A stretch of 64,000 bases of DNA from Rhodococcus sp. Z13 (GTDB taxonomy: Bacteria > Actinomycetota > Actinomycetes > Mycobacteriales > Mycobacteriaceae): contig NZ_CP107551.1 in the NCBI RefSeq assembly GCF_025837095.1, positions 3,032,668 to 3,096,667 of the forward strand, given 5' to 3'. Each line of letters starts with the position of its first letter. Within the stretch, counting starts at the first letter, position 1. Positions 45,602 to 54,948 of the stretch are shown one piece after another. The notes below the pieces were generated by a model. That model had not been told where the DNA came from. It saw nothing but the letters and a program-made list of their open reading frames with translations, and searched no databases. The translations under genes and the position numbers were made by a program.

Positions 45602-45686
45602 GGGCACGAGTGTCGCACCGACCCGCCCGGGGCGGCCCGGGCGGGCGAGGATGTCCTCCCGGACCGCGATGGGCGAAGATGGTCGG

Positions 45687-46955
45687 GTGAGTTTGTGGAG
45701 AGCACCCCGTGCCGTGTCCCCGATCGAGGCGTCGGTGACGCTGCCCGGATCGAAGTCGATCACCAACCGAGCGCTGATCCTGGCGGCGCTGGCGGATGGG
45801 CCCTCGACGGTGCGCGGCGCGCTGCGCAGCCGCGACACCGACCTCATGATCGGTGCGCTGCGCACCCTCGGCGCCACGATCACCGAACGCGACGGCGGCA
45901 CCACCCTCGACGTGACCCCCGGGCCGCTACGCGGCGGCGAGGTCCACTGCGGGCTCGCCGGCACCGTGATGCGCTTCGTCCCGCCGGTCGCGGCGCTCGC
46001 CGACGGCACCGTGCGGTTCGACGGCGACGAGCAGGCCCGGGTCCGCCCGATGAGCACCGTCCTCGACGCCCTGCGCGCCCTCGGCGCCGAGATCGACGGC
46101 GACCGCCTCCCGTGCACCGTGCACGGCCGCGGCGCGGTGCGCGGCGGCTCGGTGACCATCGACGCCTCCGCGTCCTCCCAGTTCGTCTCGGGCCTGCTGC
46201 TGTCCGGCGCGGCCTTCGACGAGGGGGTGACGGTCCGTCACTCCGGTGAGCCGGTGCCGTCGATGCCGCACATCGAGATGACGGTCGAGATGCTGCGGGC
46301 CGCCGGGGTCGTCGTCGACACCTCCGAGCCCGACACCTGGCGGGTGCCGCCGTCGACGATCCGCGCCGTGGACGTCACGGTCGAACCCGACCTGTCGAAC
46401 GCCACCCCCTTCCTCGCCGCCGCGGCCGTCACGGGCGGGACCGTGTCGGTGCCGCTGTGGCCGGAGTCGACCACCCAGGCCGGCGACGCGATCCGCGGCA
46501 TCCTCGAGCGGATGGGCGCCGAGGTGTCGTGGGCGGACGGGGTCCTCACCGTCCGCGGCCCGCAGAAGCTGACCGGCATCGACGTGGACCTGCACGACGT
46601 CGGTGAGCTGACGCCCACCGTCGCGGCCCTCGCGGCGCTCGCCGATTCGCCGTCGTCGCTGCGCGGGATCGCGCACCTGCGCGGCCACGAGACCGACCGG
46701 CTCGCGGCCCTCGCCACCGAGATCGTGCGTCTCGGCGGCGCCGTCACCGAGACCGCGGACGGCCTGGAAATCGAGCCGGCGCCGCTGCACGGCGGCATCT
46801 GGCACTCCTACGCCGACCACCGGATGGCCACTGCGGGAGCGATCGTCGGCCTGGTCGTCGACGGGATCGAGGTCGAGGACATCGGCACCACCGCCAAGAC
46901 CCTCCCCGGCTTCGAGGAGCTGTGGCTGTCGTTCCTGTCGGGGAGGTCCTCCTGA
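45687..46955 (+). CDS. aroA: 3-phosphoshikimate 1-carboxyvinyltransferase (EPSP synthase)
   Basis: A protein of 422 residues from GTG 45687, chosen because WRAP follows at once as in other AroA proteins; ATG 45669 would add six residues. Substrate motifs are clear: [20 protein letters not shown] (phosphoshikimate/PEP Lys), [13 protein letters not shown] and [12 protein letters not shown]. It catalyses the sixth step of the shikimate pathway. The stop overlaps the inferred rsgA start, as in Rv3227-Rv3228. Confidence 0.95.
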   Translation: MSLWRAPRAVSPIEASVTLPGSKSITNRALILAALADGPSTVRGALRSRDTDLMIGALRTLGATITERDGGTTLDVTPGPLRGGEVHCGLAGTVMRFVPPVAALADGTVRFDGDEQARVRPMSTVLDALRALGAEIDGDRLPCTVHGRGAVRGGSVTIDASASSQFVSGLLLSGAAFDEGVTVRHSGEPVPSMPHIEMTVEMLRAAGVVVDTSEPDTWRVPPSTIRAVDVTVEPDLSNATPFLAAAAVTGGTVSVPLWPESTTQAGDAIRGILERMGAEVSWADGVLTVRGPQKLTGIDVDLHDVGELTPTVAALAALADSPSSLRGIAHLRGHETDRLAALATEIVRLGGAVTETADGLEIEPAPLHGGIWHSYADHRMATAGAIVGLVVDGIEVEDIGTTAKTLPGFEELWLSFLSGRSS

Positions 46956-47941
46956 GACGGCGCGAATACGACGAGTCCGACGTCCGGGTACGGCCCGGGC
47001 GCGGCTCCCGGCCCCGGACGAAGGACCGTCCCGCCCACCGCGACGCGGTGGAGGGCATGGTCGTCTCCGTCGACCGCGGCCGCTGGGGCGTGGTGCTCGA
47101 GGGTGATCCCGACCGGCGGATGACGGCGATGCGGGCCCGCGAGCTCGGCCGGACACCCATCGTGGTCGGCGACCGGGTGGGGGTCGTCGGCGACCTGTCG
47201 GGCCGACCCGACACGCTCGCGCGCATCGTCCGCGTGGAGGACCGCAGCACCGTGCTGCGCCGCACCGCCGACGACACCGATCCGTTCGAACGCGTGGTCG
47301 TCGCGAACGCCGAACAGCTGCTCATCGTGGTCGCGCTCGCCGACCCCCCGCCCCGCACCGGTCTCGTCGAGCGGGCCCTGGTGGCGGCCTACGCCGGTGG
47401 TCTCGAGCCGATGCTCGGGCTGACCAAGAGCGACCTCGCCGATCCCGAGGAGTTCGCCGCGCACTTCGCCGATCTCGACGTCCCCGTGCTGCTGGTGGGC
47501 CAGGGCGACGACCTCACCGCCCTGCACGAGCGGATCGACGGTCGCCTGACCGCGCTGATCGGGCATTCCGGGGTCGGCAAGTCGACGCTGGTGAACCGGC
47601 TCGTGCCCGACGCCGACCGCGCCACCGGCGAGGTCTCCGGGGTCGGCAAGGGACGGCACACCTCCACCCAGTCGGTGGCACTGCCCCTCCCCGAGGGCGG
47701 GTGGGTGGTCGACACCCCCGGCATCCGGTCGTTCGGGCTGGCCCACATCGAACCCGACGACGTCGTCGCAGCGTTCGCGGATCTGGCCGAGGCGGTCGAG
47801 GACTGCCCGCGCGGGTGCACGCATCTCGGCCCGCCGGCCGACCCGGAGTGCGCCTTCGACGCCCTCGAGGGCAAGTCGCACCGCCGTGCGATGGCCGTGC
47901 GCGACCTGCTCGCGGCGCTGGCGTCCAACGACCCCTGGTGA
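46952..47941 (+). CDS. rsgA: Ribosome small subunit GTPase RsgA, probable CTG start
   Basis: The circularly permuted GTPase order is visible: an OB-fold domain, G4 (LGLTKSDL), then G1 ([14 protein letters not shown]), the switch region GRHTSTQSV and G3 (DTPGIRSFG), then zinc ligands [16 protein letters not shown]. RsgA checks late 30S assembly. GGGAGG ends 5 nt before CTG 46952, which overlaps the aroA stop as CTGA and yields [10 protein letters not shown], the N-terminus remembered for mycobacterial Rv3228 (329 residues). GTG 46922, ten codons upstream, lacks a binding site but would be chosen by standard gene finders. Confidence 0.92.
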   Translation: MRRREYDESDVRVRPGRGSRPRTKDRPAHRDAVEGMVVSVDRGRWGVVLEGDPDRRMTAMRARELGRTPIVVGDRVGVVGDLSGRPDTLARIVRVEDRSTVLRRTADDTDPFERVVVANAEQLLIVVALADPPPRTGLVERALVAAYAGGLEPMLGLTKSDLADPEEFAAHFADLDVPVLLVGQGDDLTALHERIDGRLTALIGHSGVGKSTLVNRLVPDADRATGEVSGVGKGRHTSTQSVALPLPEGGWVVDTPGIRSFGLAHIEPDDVVAAFADLAEAVEDCPRGCTHLGPPADPECAFDALEGKSHRRAMAVRDLLAALASNDPW

Positions 47942-47947
47942 ACGAGC

Positions 47948-47978
47948 GAACCCCCGGCACCGTCGGTGCCGGGGGTTC
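47948..47978. terminator. Bidirectional terminator, rsgA/desA3
   Basis: GAACCCCCGGCACC (47948-47961) pairs perfectly with GGTGCCGGGGGTTC (47965-47978), loop GTC. It lies between the convergent stops at 47941 and 47996; GTCTCTCGTGCTT follows. Confidence 0.88.
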
Positions 47979-47995
47979 GTCTCTCGTGCTTCGGA

Positions 47996-49231
47996 TCAGC
48001 GCATGCCGAGCGCGCGACGGATGAATCCGCGCTTGCGGGTCTTCTCGATGGTGGTCGCCAGACCCACACGCCGGCCGGTGACCGGGTCGATCTCGGGCGC
48101 CCCGCCGAATCCCTTCTCGGAGGCGGTCTCCGGGGCGGCGTCGCGATCGTCCTTGAGGTACTTGTCGGGCAGCGACAGCTTGGCGATGGTGCGCCAGGAC
48201 TTCCAGTACTGCACCGCGAGCGGACCCGTGGTGTAGGGCAGGTCGTACTTCTCGCACAGCTGCCGCACGCGCACGGCGATCTCCGCGTACCGGTTGGACG
48301 GCAGGTCGGGGTAGATGTGGTGCTCGATCTGGTAGCTCAGGTTGCCGGTCATGAAGTCCATGACGCGGCCGCCGGAGATGTTGGCGGAGCCGAGCATCTG
48401 ACGCAGGTACCACTCGGCGCGCGTCTCGTTCTCGACGTCCTTTTTCGTGAACTTCTCCGCACCGTCCGGGAAGTGACCGCAGAAGATCACCGCGTTGGTC
48501 CAGATGTTGCGGACGAAGTTGGCCGTCGCGTTGGCCTTCATCGTGGACTTCCACGACCTGCCGCTGAGCGCCGGGTAGACGACGTAGTCCTTGAGGTGCT
48601 GCTTGCCGAGCTTGGCGAGCACCTCCTTGCCGCGCGCCTTGGTCAGCTCGCGGTCGTCGCGCCCCTGGATGACCTTGCCGAGCTCGAGCAGCTGGATGGC
48701 GATGCCGTACTGGAACAGTGCCGCGAGGATCGCGTTGTAGGCGAGGTTGCCGAGGTAGAACGGCTTCCACCGCTGGTCGCGGGTCACGCGCAGCAGGCCG
48801 TATCCCACATCGTCGTCCATGCCGAGGATGTTGGTGTACTTGTGGTGCAGGTAGTTGTGGGTGATCTTCCAGTGCGCCGACGGGTCGACGTTGTCCCATT
48901 CCCAGTTGGCGGAGTGCACTTCCGGGTCGTTCATCCAGTCCCACTGCCCGTGCATCACGTTGTGCCCGAGCTCCATGTTCTCGATGATCTTCGAGAGGGA
49001 CAGCGCGGCCGTGCCGAGCCACCACAGGGGCCGCTTGTTCGATCCGAGCAACGCGAGACGCCCACCGATCTCGAGGCCTCGCTGCAACCGGATCGTGTTG
49101 CGGATGTATCGGGCGTCGCGCTCACCGCGCGACTCCTCGATATCGCGCCGGATGGCATCGAGCTCGCGGCCGATGGCCTCGACGTCCGCCTCCGTCAGGT
49201 GCGCGTACTCCTTGACATCCGATATCGCCAT
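47996..49231 (-). CDS. desA3: DesA3-type acyl-CoA/acyl-lipid desaturase, copy 1
   Basis: A 411-residue membrane di-iron desaturase. The three histidine boxes are HNVMH (90-94), HNYLHH (125-130) and QIEHH (about 301-305). A hydrophobic segment WWLGTAALSLSKIIENMELG precedes box one. The family inserts the delta-9 double bond into stearoyl-CoA in mycobacteria, using electrons from the Rv3230c-type reductase. Here it has its own upstream operator-like motif at 49250. It is separated by 63 bp from a second, closely related copy. The C-terminal tail is basic (KTRKRGFIRRALG). Confidence 0.94.
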   Translation of the reverse strand: MAISDVKEYAHLTEADVEAIGRELDAIRRDIEESRGERDARYIRNTIRLQRGLEIGGRLALLGSNKRPLWWLGTAALSLSKIIENMELGHNVMHGQWDWMNDPEVHSANWEWDNVDPSAHWKITHNYLHHKYTNILGMDDDVGYGLLRVTRDQRWKPFYLGNLAYNAILAALFQYGIAIQLLELGKVIQGRDDRELTKARGKEVLAKLGKQHLKDYVVYPALSGRSWKSTMKANATANFVRNIWTNAVIFCGHFPDGAEKFTKKDVENETRAEWYLRQMLGSANISGGRVMDFMTGNLSYQIEHHIYPDLPSNRYAEIAVRVRQLCEKYDLPYTTGPLAVQYWKSWRTIAKLSLPDKYLKDDRDAAPETASEKGFGGAPEIDPVTGRRVGLATTIEKTRKRGFIRRALGMR

Positions 49232-49249
49232 GCGGGCTACCCTACCGTA

Positions 49250-49268
49250 GGTTACGGCTCCGTAGGTT
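49250..49268. promoter_or_regulatory. Operator-like motif (site A) before desA3 copy 1
   Basis: GGTTACGGCTCCGTAGGTT differs at one base from site B and four from site C, both before the reductase gene. TACG/CGTA form an inverted core. It ends 19 bp from the start codon on the minus strand, so binding would probably block transcription. An overlapping extra half-site CGTAGGTT sits at 49246-49253. Confidence 0.7.
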
Positions 49269-49294
49269 GATCGATTTCCCGGCTGTGGCGCGAA

Positions 49295-50581
49295 TCACAC
49301 GGCGGCGGGCAGCCTACCACTCCGCGTCCGTCCACGCCGTGCCCGCCGGTCCGCGACCGCCTGCGCGGCATGGGTCCGCAGCGCGGTGAGCAGGCCGCGG
49401 CGACGTCCCGTCAACGAATCGGTGAGCGCCTCGGCGGCCCCGGCACGCAGCCGCTCGAACTTGCGCTCCGAGGAGGTCTCCGGCGCATCGTCGGAGGTCG
49501 CCTTGAGGAACCGGTCGGGCAGGGCGAGCTTGTGGATGGTGCGCAGTGCCAGCAGGTACTGCCGGCTCAGCGGACCCGTCGTGTACGGCAGGTCGTACCT
49601 GGCACACAGCGCCCGCACCCGCGCGGCGATCTCCGGATAGCGATTGCTCGGCAGGTCCGGGAACAGGTGGTGCTCGATCTGGTAGCTGAGATTGCCGGTC
49701 AGGAAGTCCATCGCCTTCCCGCCGGAGATGTTCGCACTGCCGAGCAGCTGACGCAGGTACCACTCCCCGTGCGTCTCGTTCTCGTAGTGCTCGACGGTGA
49801 ACTTCTCCGCGCCGTCCGGGAAGTGACCGCAGAAGATCACCAGATACGCCCAGATGTTGCGGACCACGTTCGCGGTGAGGTTCGCATACAGCGTGCTGCG
49901 CCAGTTGCGTCCCGTCAGGGCCGGGAAGAACACCAGATCCTTGACGATCTGACGCAGCGCCTTGACCGCGAAGTCCTTGTTGGGCTGCGAGTTCCACTGC
50001 GCGGGGGGCACTCCCCGCATCTGCTTCTCGGCCGCGAGATCGTGCAGCGCGATGCCCCACTCGAAGGTCAGGGCGAGCACGACGTTGGCGAGCGGCTGCG
50101 CGAGATTGCGTGGGCGCCACTTCTCGTCGCGGGTCATCCGCAGGATGCCGAATCCCACGTCCTCGTCCATGCCGACGATGTTGGTGTAGGTGTGGTGCGC
50201 GTAGTTGTGGGCGCGCTTCCAGTGCTCGGACGGCCCGGTCTGATCCCACTCCCACGAGGTGGAGTGGATCTCCGGGTCGTTCATCCAGTCCCACTGCCCG
50301 TGCATCACGTTGTGCCCGAGCTCCATGTTCTCGATGATCTTCGCGAGCGACAGCGCGGTCGTCCCGGCGACCCAGCGCGACCGGTGACGCGAACCGAACA
50401 GCAGGCACCGGCCCACCACCTCGAGTCCGCGCTGCAGGCGGATGACGGAATGGACGTAGCGGGCGTCCCGCGGGCCGCGCGAATTCTCCACATCCCGCCG
50501 AATGGCATCGAATTCGTTTGCCAGAGAAACGATATCGGTTTCTGTCAGATGTGCGAATGCACGGATGTCGGTGATGGCCAA
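49295..50581 (-). CDS. DesA3-type desaturase, copy 2
   Basis: A 428-residue paralogue of the neighbouring gene with the same histidine boxes (HNVMH, HNYAHH, QIEHH) and the same segment order. It has a longer Arg/Ala-rich C-terminal tail (about 45 residues, RRARRGRTRSGR). Tandem duplication is the simplest origin. It is 31 bp downstream of the reductase gene and so probably expressed from that promoter, whereas copy 1 has its own. The two may differ in acyl chain preference; the sequence does not say. Confidence 0.93.
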   Translation of the reverse strand: MAITDIRAFAHLTETDIVSLANEFDAIRRDVENSRGPRDARYVHSVIRLQRGLEVVGRCLLFGSRHRSRWVAGTTALSLAKIIENMELGHNVMHGQWDWMNDPEIHSTSWEWDQTGPSEHWKRAHNYAHHTYTNIVGMDEDVGFGILRMTRDEKWRPRNLAQPLANVVLALTFEWGIALHDLAAEKQMRGVPPAQWNSQPNKDFAVKALRQIVKDLVFFPALTGRNWRSTLYANLTANVVRNIWAYLVIFCGHFPDGAEKFTVEHYENETHGEWYLRQLLGSANISGGKAMDFLTGNLSYQIEHHLFPDLPSNRYPEIAARVRALCARYDLPYTTGPLSRQYLLALRTIHKLALPDRFLKATSDDAPETSSERKFERLRAGAAEALTDSLTGRRRGLLTALRTHAAQAVADRRARRGRTRSGRLPAAV

Positions 50582-50612
50582 GCAGGATTCCTAAGCAGGT
50601 TGCGGTCGGTGT

Positions 50613-51743
50613 CTACACATCCAACGTGCAGTCACCGGCCGCAGCGGAGATACAGGTCTGGACGCGTTCGCCCTCTGCGCGTTCCTTGCCGGATCGCAGA
50701 TCGACGACGTGCCCCTTCTCGAGCGGCACCACACAAGTCTGACAGATTCCCATGCGGCAGCCGAACGGCATCAGCGCGCCGACCTTCTCACCGGCCTCCA
50801 GAATCGTGGTCGCACCGTCCACGGTAACCGTCTTTCCGGACTTCGCGAAGGTGATCGTCCCACCCGAGCCGGAGGTGTCGGCGCGGCTGACGGCGAACCG
50901 TTCGAGGTGCACGCGGTCCTCGATCCCGGCCGCGGACCAGTGCGCGGTGATGTCGTCGAGCATCTGCTGCGGGCCACACGCCCAGGTTTGCCGCTCGCGC
51001 CAGTCGGGGCACACCTCGTCGAGCTCGGACAGCGCGAACTTGCCCTGATCACGCGTGTGCCGGATGTACACGCGGAACTTGTCGTGCGTGGCGTCGAGGC
51101 GCTCGAGCTCGGAACGGAACATCACCCGGTCGGCGGTGGGCGCCGAGTGGACGTGCACGACGTCGGGCAGGTCGAGCTCGCGCTCGCCCGCACGGCGGTC
51201 GAGGGTGCGCAGCATCGACATGATCGGGGTGACGCCACTGCCGGCGGTGAGGAACAGGATCTTCTCCGGCGGCGGGTCGGGCAGCACGAAGTCGCCCTTC
51301 GGGGCCGCGAGGCGCACGACCGTGCCCTCCGGCACACCGCCCACGAGGTGGGTCGACAGGAAACCCTCGGGCATCGCCTTGACCGCGATGGAGATGAGCT
51401 TCTCGTCACGGGTCGGCGCCGAGGTCAGCGAGTAGGACCGCCAGTGCCAGCGGCCGTCGATGTGCAGGCCGATGCCGATGTACTGACCCGGGGCGTAGTC
51501 GAAGTCGAAACCCCAGCCCGGGCGGATGACGATCGTCGCGGAGTCCGGCGTCTCCCGGGACACCGACACGATGCGGCCACGCAGCTCACGTGCCGACCAC
51601 AGCGGGTTGACCAGGTGCAGGTAGTCGTCGGGCAGCAGAGGCGTCGTCAGCCGGGCCGCGGCGCCGCGCAGGATGTTGGAGATCGATCGATCCCTCGTCG
51701 CGACGTGCGCCGCAGGCTTCTCGATCCATTCCTTGAGACCCAT
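50613..51743 (-). CDS. Ferredoxin-type oxidoreductase, DesA3 electron donor (Rv3230c-like)
   Basis: A protein of 376 residues from ATG 51743 (GAGGAG about 10 nt upstream); GTG 51761 would add six. The FAD domain has [10 protein letters not shown], the NAD(P)H domain has [20 protein letters not shown] and [11 protein letters not shown], and the C-terminal plant-type [2Fe-2S] domain has [10 protein letters not shown] with the fourth Cys in VQTCISAA. It would pass electrons from NADPH to the desaturases. It is upstream of both desaturase genes and follows two operator-like motifs. Confidence 0.94.
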   Translation of the reverse strand: MGLKEWIEKPAAHVATRDRSISNILRGAAARLTTPLLPDDYLHLVNPLWSARELRGRIVSVSRETPDSATIVIRPGWGFDFDYAPGQYIGIGLHIDGRWHWRSYSLTSAPTRDEKLISIAVKAMPEGFLSTHLVGGVPEGTVVRLAAPKGDFVLPDPPPEKILFLTAGSGVTPIMSMLRTLDRRAGERELDLPDVVHVHSAPTADRVMFRSELERLDATHDKFRVYIRHTRDQGKFALSELDEVCPDWRERQTWACGPQQMLDDITAHWSAAGIEDRVHLERFAVSRADTSGSGGTITFAKSGKTVTVDGATTILEAGEKVGALMPFGCRMGICQTCVVPLEKGHVVDLRSGKERAEGERVQTCISAAAGDCTLDV

Positions 51744-51764
51744 CCGACCGCTTCTCCTCACTCC

Positions 51765-51808
51765 GGTTACGCCTCCGTAGGTTATCAGAGGTTACGGTAG
51801 CGTAGGTT
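51765..51808. promoter_or_regulatory. Operator-like motifs (sites B and C) before the reductase gene
   Basis: Site B is GGTTACGCCTCCGTAGGTT at 51765-51783 and site C is GGTTACGGTAGCGTAGGTT at 51790-51808, centres 25 bp apart. Site B stands at nearly the same distance from its gene (22 bp) as site A does from desA3 copy 1 (19 bp). The shape suits a TetR-type repressor responsive to acyl-CoA, as inference. Confidence 0.72.
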
Positions 51809-51844
51809 TTCCGTGAGCGCGATACCCGCCACCGGCACCCGGGA

Positions 51845-52354
51845 TCAGAGCAGTTCGAGCAGGAACGGCAGCTCCTGTGCCGCGTACCAGGCGAGCTCGT
51901 GGTCCTCGGCGTCACCGAGCACGAACTCGGCTTCCTCGTCCCCCAGATCCGCCTGGTCGATCACCTCGCGGGCGCGGGCGATGTCGGTCTCCGCCTCCTG
52001 CAGATCGATGTGCACGGACGCCACCGCCGACATCGGGATCGCCCCGGGGAGCTTGACCACCGCGTCGTCGAGATCCGGGCGCGGCTTCACGTCGCCGACG
52101 TCCGCGGCGATGACCACGCGGCGGGAGGTGAAGGCAGGATGCTCTCCCGGCTTCTCGTCGGCGAGCAACCGCAGCGACGCACGCGCCGCCTCCGCCATCG
52201 CGACCTCGGCGAGTTCCTCGTCGTCACCGGCCGTGTAGGCCTCCCGCAGGGCGGGGGTCACCGCGAAGGCCGTGCGGCCCACCGCGTCCACCTCGTCGTC
52301 GGCCACGAGCCGCTGCACCATCGCGAGCGTTGCCGGTACATAGACACGCGTCAC
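51845..52354 (-). CDS. DUF6912 family protein (Rv3231c-like)
   Basis: A 169-residue acidic cytosolic protein beginning MTRVYVPATLAMVQRLVADD, with alternating strands and Ala/Glu-rich helices and ending AAQELPFLLELL. I recognise it as the actinobacterial family DUF6912, represented by Rv3231c, which follows the reductase gene in mycobacteria too. Function unknown. It is 4 bp downstream of the WS/DGAT-like gene and so probably cotranscribed with it and the HAD gene. Confidence 0.78.
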   Translation of the reverse strand: MTRVYVPATLAMVQRLVADDEVDAVGRTAFAVTPALREAYTAGDDEELAEVAMAEAARASLRLLADEKPGEHPAFTSRRVVIAADVGDVKPRPDLDDAVVKLPGAIPMSAVASVHIDLQEAETDIARAREVIDQADLGDEEAEFVLGDAEDHELAWYAAQELPFLLELL

Positions 52355-52357
52355 TTC

Positions 52358-53767
52358 TCACCTACCGGCATCCAACAACTCCTCGAGTGATTCCTGTAGC
52401 AACGTCGATGCCACCTCGACGTCCGGCATCGCGTCGCGATCCGCATTCAAACCGTAGTAGATGCTGCCGTCGTAGGACGTCAGCGCGATGCTCAACGCCT
52501 GATTCCGCAGCAGCGGCGCCACCGGGTACATCTCCAGCAGCCGCGCACCCGCCAGGTAGAGGGGGTGCTGCGGCCCCGGCGCGTTGGTGATCATGAGATT
52601 GAACATGCGCTGGGAGAAGCCCATCGCGACACGGGCACCCACCGCGTGCATCGTCGCCGGCGCGAAACCGGACAGCCGGATCATCGACTGCGCGGAGATC
52701 CGCCGCCGCTGCCGCTCGTAGGCCTCCCCGGCATGCGCGATGTGCGACAGCCGCACCACCGCGTTCGGCTCCCCCACCGGCAGGTCGAGCAGGAAGGACG
52801 AGATCTCGCCCCGGGGATGGACCTGGATGGTGTCGTCGGTGGTGTCGGCGTCGGGTTCCTGCGCGTACACCGACATCGGCACCATCACCCGCACCACGGT
52901 CGATTCGGTGACCGCCTCCCCGCGCGAGAGCAGCCAGTACCGCAGCGCCCCCGCGATGACCGCGAGGACGACGTCGTTGATGGTGCAGCCGTAGCGCGCG
53001 TGGATCTTGCGGTACGGCGCGAGGTCGGAACGCACCACCGCGAACCGGCGGCTCCGCGAGATCGAGGTGTTCAGCGGCGTCTCGGGCGCCGACTGCGTGG
53101 CCGTGCGGGCCAGGCGACCGACGGCCTCGACGGTGTCGGTGAGGGTCGATGCGAGATCCCCCACCGCGTTGCGGACGGCGGCCACCCCCTCCCCCGGCCG
53201 GGCCACCAGATCGGCGAGGGCACCCACCAGCAACTCGGTGTCCGAGGGTTCCCGCTCGGGCATCCACAGTTCTTCCGGCGTCTTCCGGGGCACCGGGTCC
53301 TTGTCGAAGAGAACCTGCCCGATCTCGAGCGACTCCTCCCCGTCGACGAGCGCCGAGTGCGATTTGATGAACAGCGCGACGCGCCCGCCGGCCAGACCCT
53401 CGACGAGATACATCTCCCACAGCGGCCGGGTGCGATCGAGCGGCCGGGAGACCAGGCGCGCGACGAGGTCGTGCAGCTGCTCGTCGGAACCGGGCTTCGG
53501 GAGGGCCGAGCGCCGCACGTGATAGGTGATGTCGAAGTCGCGGTCGTCGACCCAGACCGGGCGCGACAACCCGAATGCGACCTCCCGCACCTTCTTCCGG
53601 TACCGCGGCACCTCGGGCAGCCGCTGCTCGACCAGCTTCAGGACATCCTCGTGGTCGAATCCGCTCTCGGGAGGTTCGAGGATGGCCAGCGAGCCGATGT
53701 GCATCGGCGTGTCGCTCGTCTCCAGGTAGTAGTACGACGCGTCCTGCGCCGTCATCCGAGTCACCAT
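52358..53767 (-). CDS. WS/DGAT-like O-acyltransferase with altered active-site motif
   Basis: A 469-residue wax ester synthase/diacylglycerol acyltransferase family protein, with the N-terminal signature SYYYLETSDTPMHIGSLAIL and the C-terminal LMITNAPGPQHPLYLAGARL. The catalytic motif HHxxxDG reads HSALVDG at about residue 137: the second His, considered the general base, is Ser. Family members join acyl-CoA to diacylglycerol or alcohols at the inner membrane face. It starts within the HAD gene's end (ATGGTGA overlap); ATG 53755 (MTAQDAS) is an alternative. The locus matches mycobacterial tgs-type genes (Rv3233c-Rv3234c). Confidence 0.88.
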   Translation of the reverse strand: MVTRMTAQDASYYYLETSDTPMHIGSLAILEPPESGFDHEDVLKLVEQRLPEVPRYRKKVREVAFGLSRPVWVDDRDFDITYHVRRSALPKPGSDEQLHDLVARLVSRPLDRTRPLWEMYLVEGLAGGRVALFIKSHSALVDGEESLEIGQVLFDKDPVPRKTPEELWMPEREPSDTELLVGALADLVARPGEGVAAVRNAVGDLASTLTDTVEAVGRLARTATQSAPETPLNTSISRSRRFAVVRSDLAPYRKIHARYGCTINDVVLAVIAGALRYWLLSRGEAVTESTVVRVMVPMSVYAQEPDADTTDDTIQVHPRGEISSFLLDLPVGEPNAVVRLSHIAHAGEAYERQRRRISAQSMIRLSGFAPATMHAVGARVAMGFSQRMFNLMITNAPGPQHPLYLAGARLLEMYPVAPLLRNQALSIALTSYDGSIYYGLNADRDAMPDVEVASTLLQESLEELLDAGR

Positions 53768-54321
53768 CGTCGCGTGTCCCCCTCCAGCGCAGAACCTCCT
53801 GTCCGGCGCCGGTCCGCCGCCGCACCGTCGGGGGGTGCGTCGTCGAGCCCGGCGAGGTCGATATCGAAGAGTACGGCCAATTCCGTCAGTACTTCGCGTG
53901 AACCATCATGGTGGACACCGACCATCCCCGCAGCGGCGGCGCCGCGCACATTGCCGACGAAGTCGTCGACGAAGACGCAGTCGCCGGGTTCGAGGTCGAG
54001 CAGACGGGCCACCAGCCGGTAGCTCTCCGGGTCCGGTTTGGCGATCCCGACGTCTCCGGAGAGCACCACCCGGTCGACGAACGGGCCCTCGAGGTCGCGC
54101 AGCCACTGCGCGCCGGGGCCGCCGGGGTCGTTGCTGAGCAGGGCGGTGTGCACCCCGCGCCCGCGCAGGTGCCGCACCACGGCACCGATGGTCTCCGGGT
54201 CGGTTCCCGGACCGACGAGCACACCACCGACATCGAGCACCAGTCCTCGCAGCACCAGACCACCGTATGCCGCCGCGGCCGGTTCCTCGTGCTGCGAACC
54301 GGCACCCGGTCGTGGCATCAT
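53761..54321 (-). CDS. HAD superfamily hydrolase
   Basis: A protein of 186 residues from ATG 54321 (or 54318); GAGAGGAC lies upstream. The HAD motifs are in order: LVLDVGGVLVGPG (motif I, nucleophile Asp), LLSND (II), AKPDPESYRL (III Lys) and FVDDFVGNVRGA (IV). The small cap suggests a subclass IA phosphatase. A frame open to 54417 exists but lacks support. It is upstream of and overlapping the acyltransferase gene. Substrate unknown. The C-terminal 30 residues are Asp/Arg-rich. Confidence 0.85.
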   Translation of the reverse strand: MMPRPGAGSQHEEPAAAAYGGLVLRGLVLDVGGVLVGPGTDPETIGAVVRHLRGRGVHTALLSNDPGGPGAQWLRDLEGPFVDRVVLSGDVGIAKPDPESYRLVARLLDLEPGDCVFVDDFVGNVRGAAAAGMVGVHHDGSREVLTELAVLFDIDLAGLDDAPPDGAAADRRRTGGSALEGDTRRW

Positions 54322-54402
54322 CGTCGCGGTTCGTCCTCTCCCGAGCCACACCGCACCGGTCTCCGACCGGTGGTCCGTCGTTTCTTCTCTCGGGAGGGAT
54401 CC

Positions 54403-54948
54403 GTGTCCGATCGTCACACCGGCCGCTACGTCCGCCGCCTCGTCCGTGTGGAACCCCCGGCCGTGGAACTACCGGCCCTCGAGCCCACAGCCATCGCACC
54501 CACAGCCGCCACCGCGAGTCTCCCTCGCCGCCGCGCCGTCCGCGGGCACGCCGTGCCGCGGCAGACCCCGCACGACGGCCGCTCCGGGCGGCCGGCACGA
54601 CCCGCACCCGGGATCGTCCTCGAACCGGGGGCGGCCCGGTTCGCCGAATCCGCGCTGCGCCTGGTCCTCGAAGCGATCGACGGGCGTCGGCCGGTCGCGC
54701 AGCTGAAGACGGTGCTCGACCCGCGGATCGTCACCACCGTCGCCGGATCCCGGTCGGCGCGCGCCGGCCGCGGAGCCGCGGTGCTGCTGCGGACGCGGGT
54801 GCGGGCCGTCGACGCGGAGACCGCCGAGATCTTCGGCAGCTACAGCCGGGGGCCGCGGGTGTTCGCCTTCGCCGGGCGGATGGTGCTCGCTGCGCCCCGC
54901 GCCCGCGCACCGAGACGCTGGACGATCACGACCCTGTGGCTCGGCTGA
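54403..54948 (+). CDS. Rv3235-family protein
   Basis: A protein of 181 residues from GTG 54403, with GGGAGGG about 5 nt upstream. The first 75 residues are Pro/Ala/Arg-rich and probably disordered; then a small folded domain with FAESALRLVLEAIDGRRPVA and AQLKTVLDPRIV, ending AEIFGSYSRGPRVFAFAGRM. The family is known from the gene upstream of secA in many actinobacteria. Its role is unknown; conserved linkage suggests a link to protein export. The stop codon is inside the terminator hairpin. Confidence 0.8.
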   Translation: MSDRHTGRYVRRLVRVEPPAVELPALEPTAIAPTAATASLPRRRAVRGHAVPRQTPHDGRSGRPARPAPGIVLEPGAARFAESALRLVLEAIDGRRPVAQLKTVLDPRIVTTVAGSRSARAGRGAAVLLRTRVRAVDAETAEIFGSYSRGPRVFAFAGRMVLAAPRARAPRRWTITTLWLG

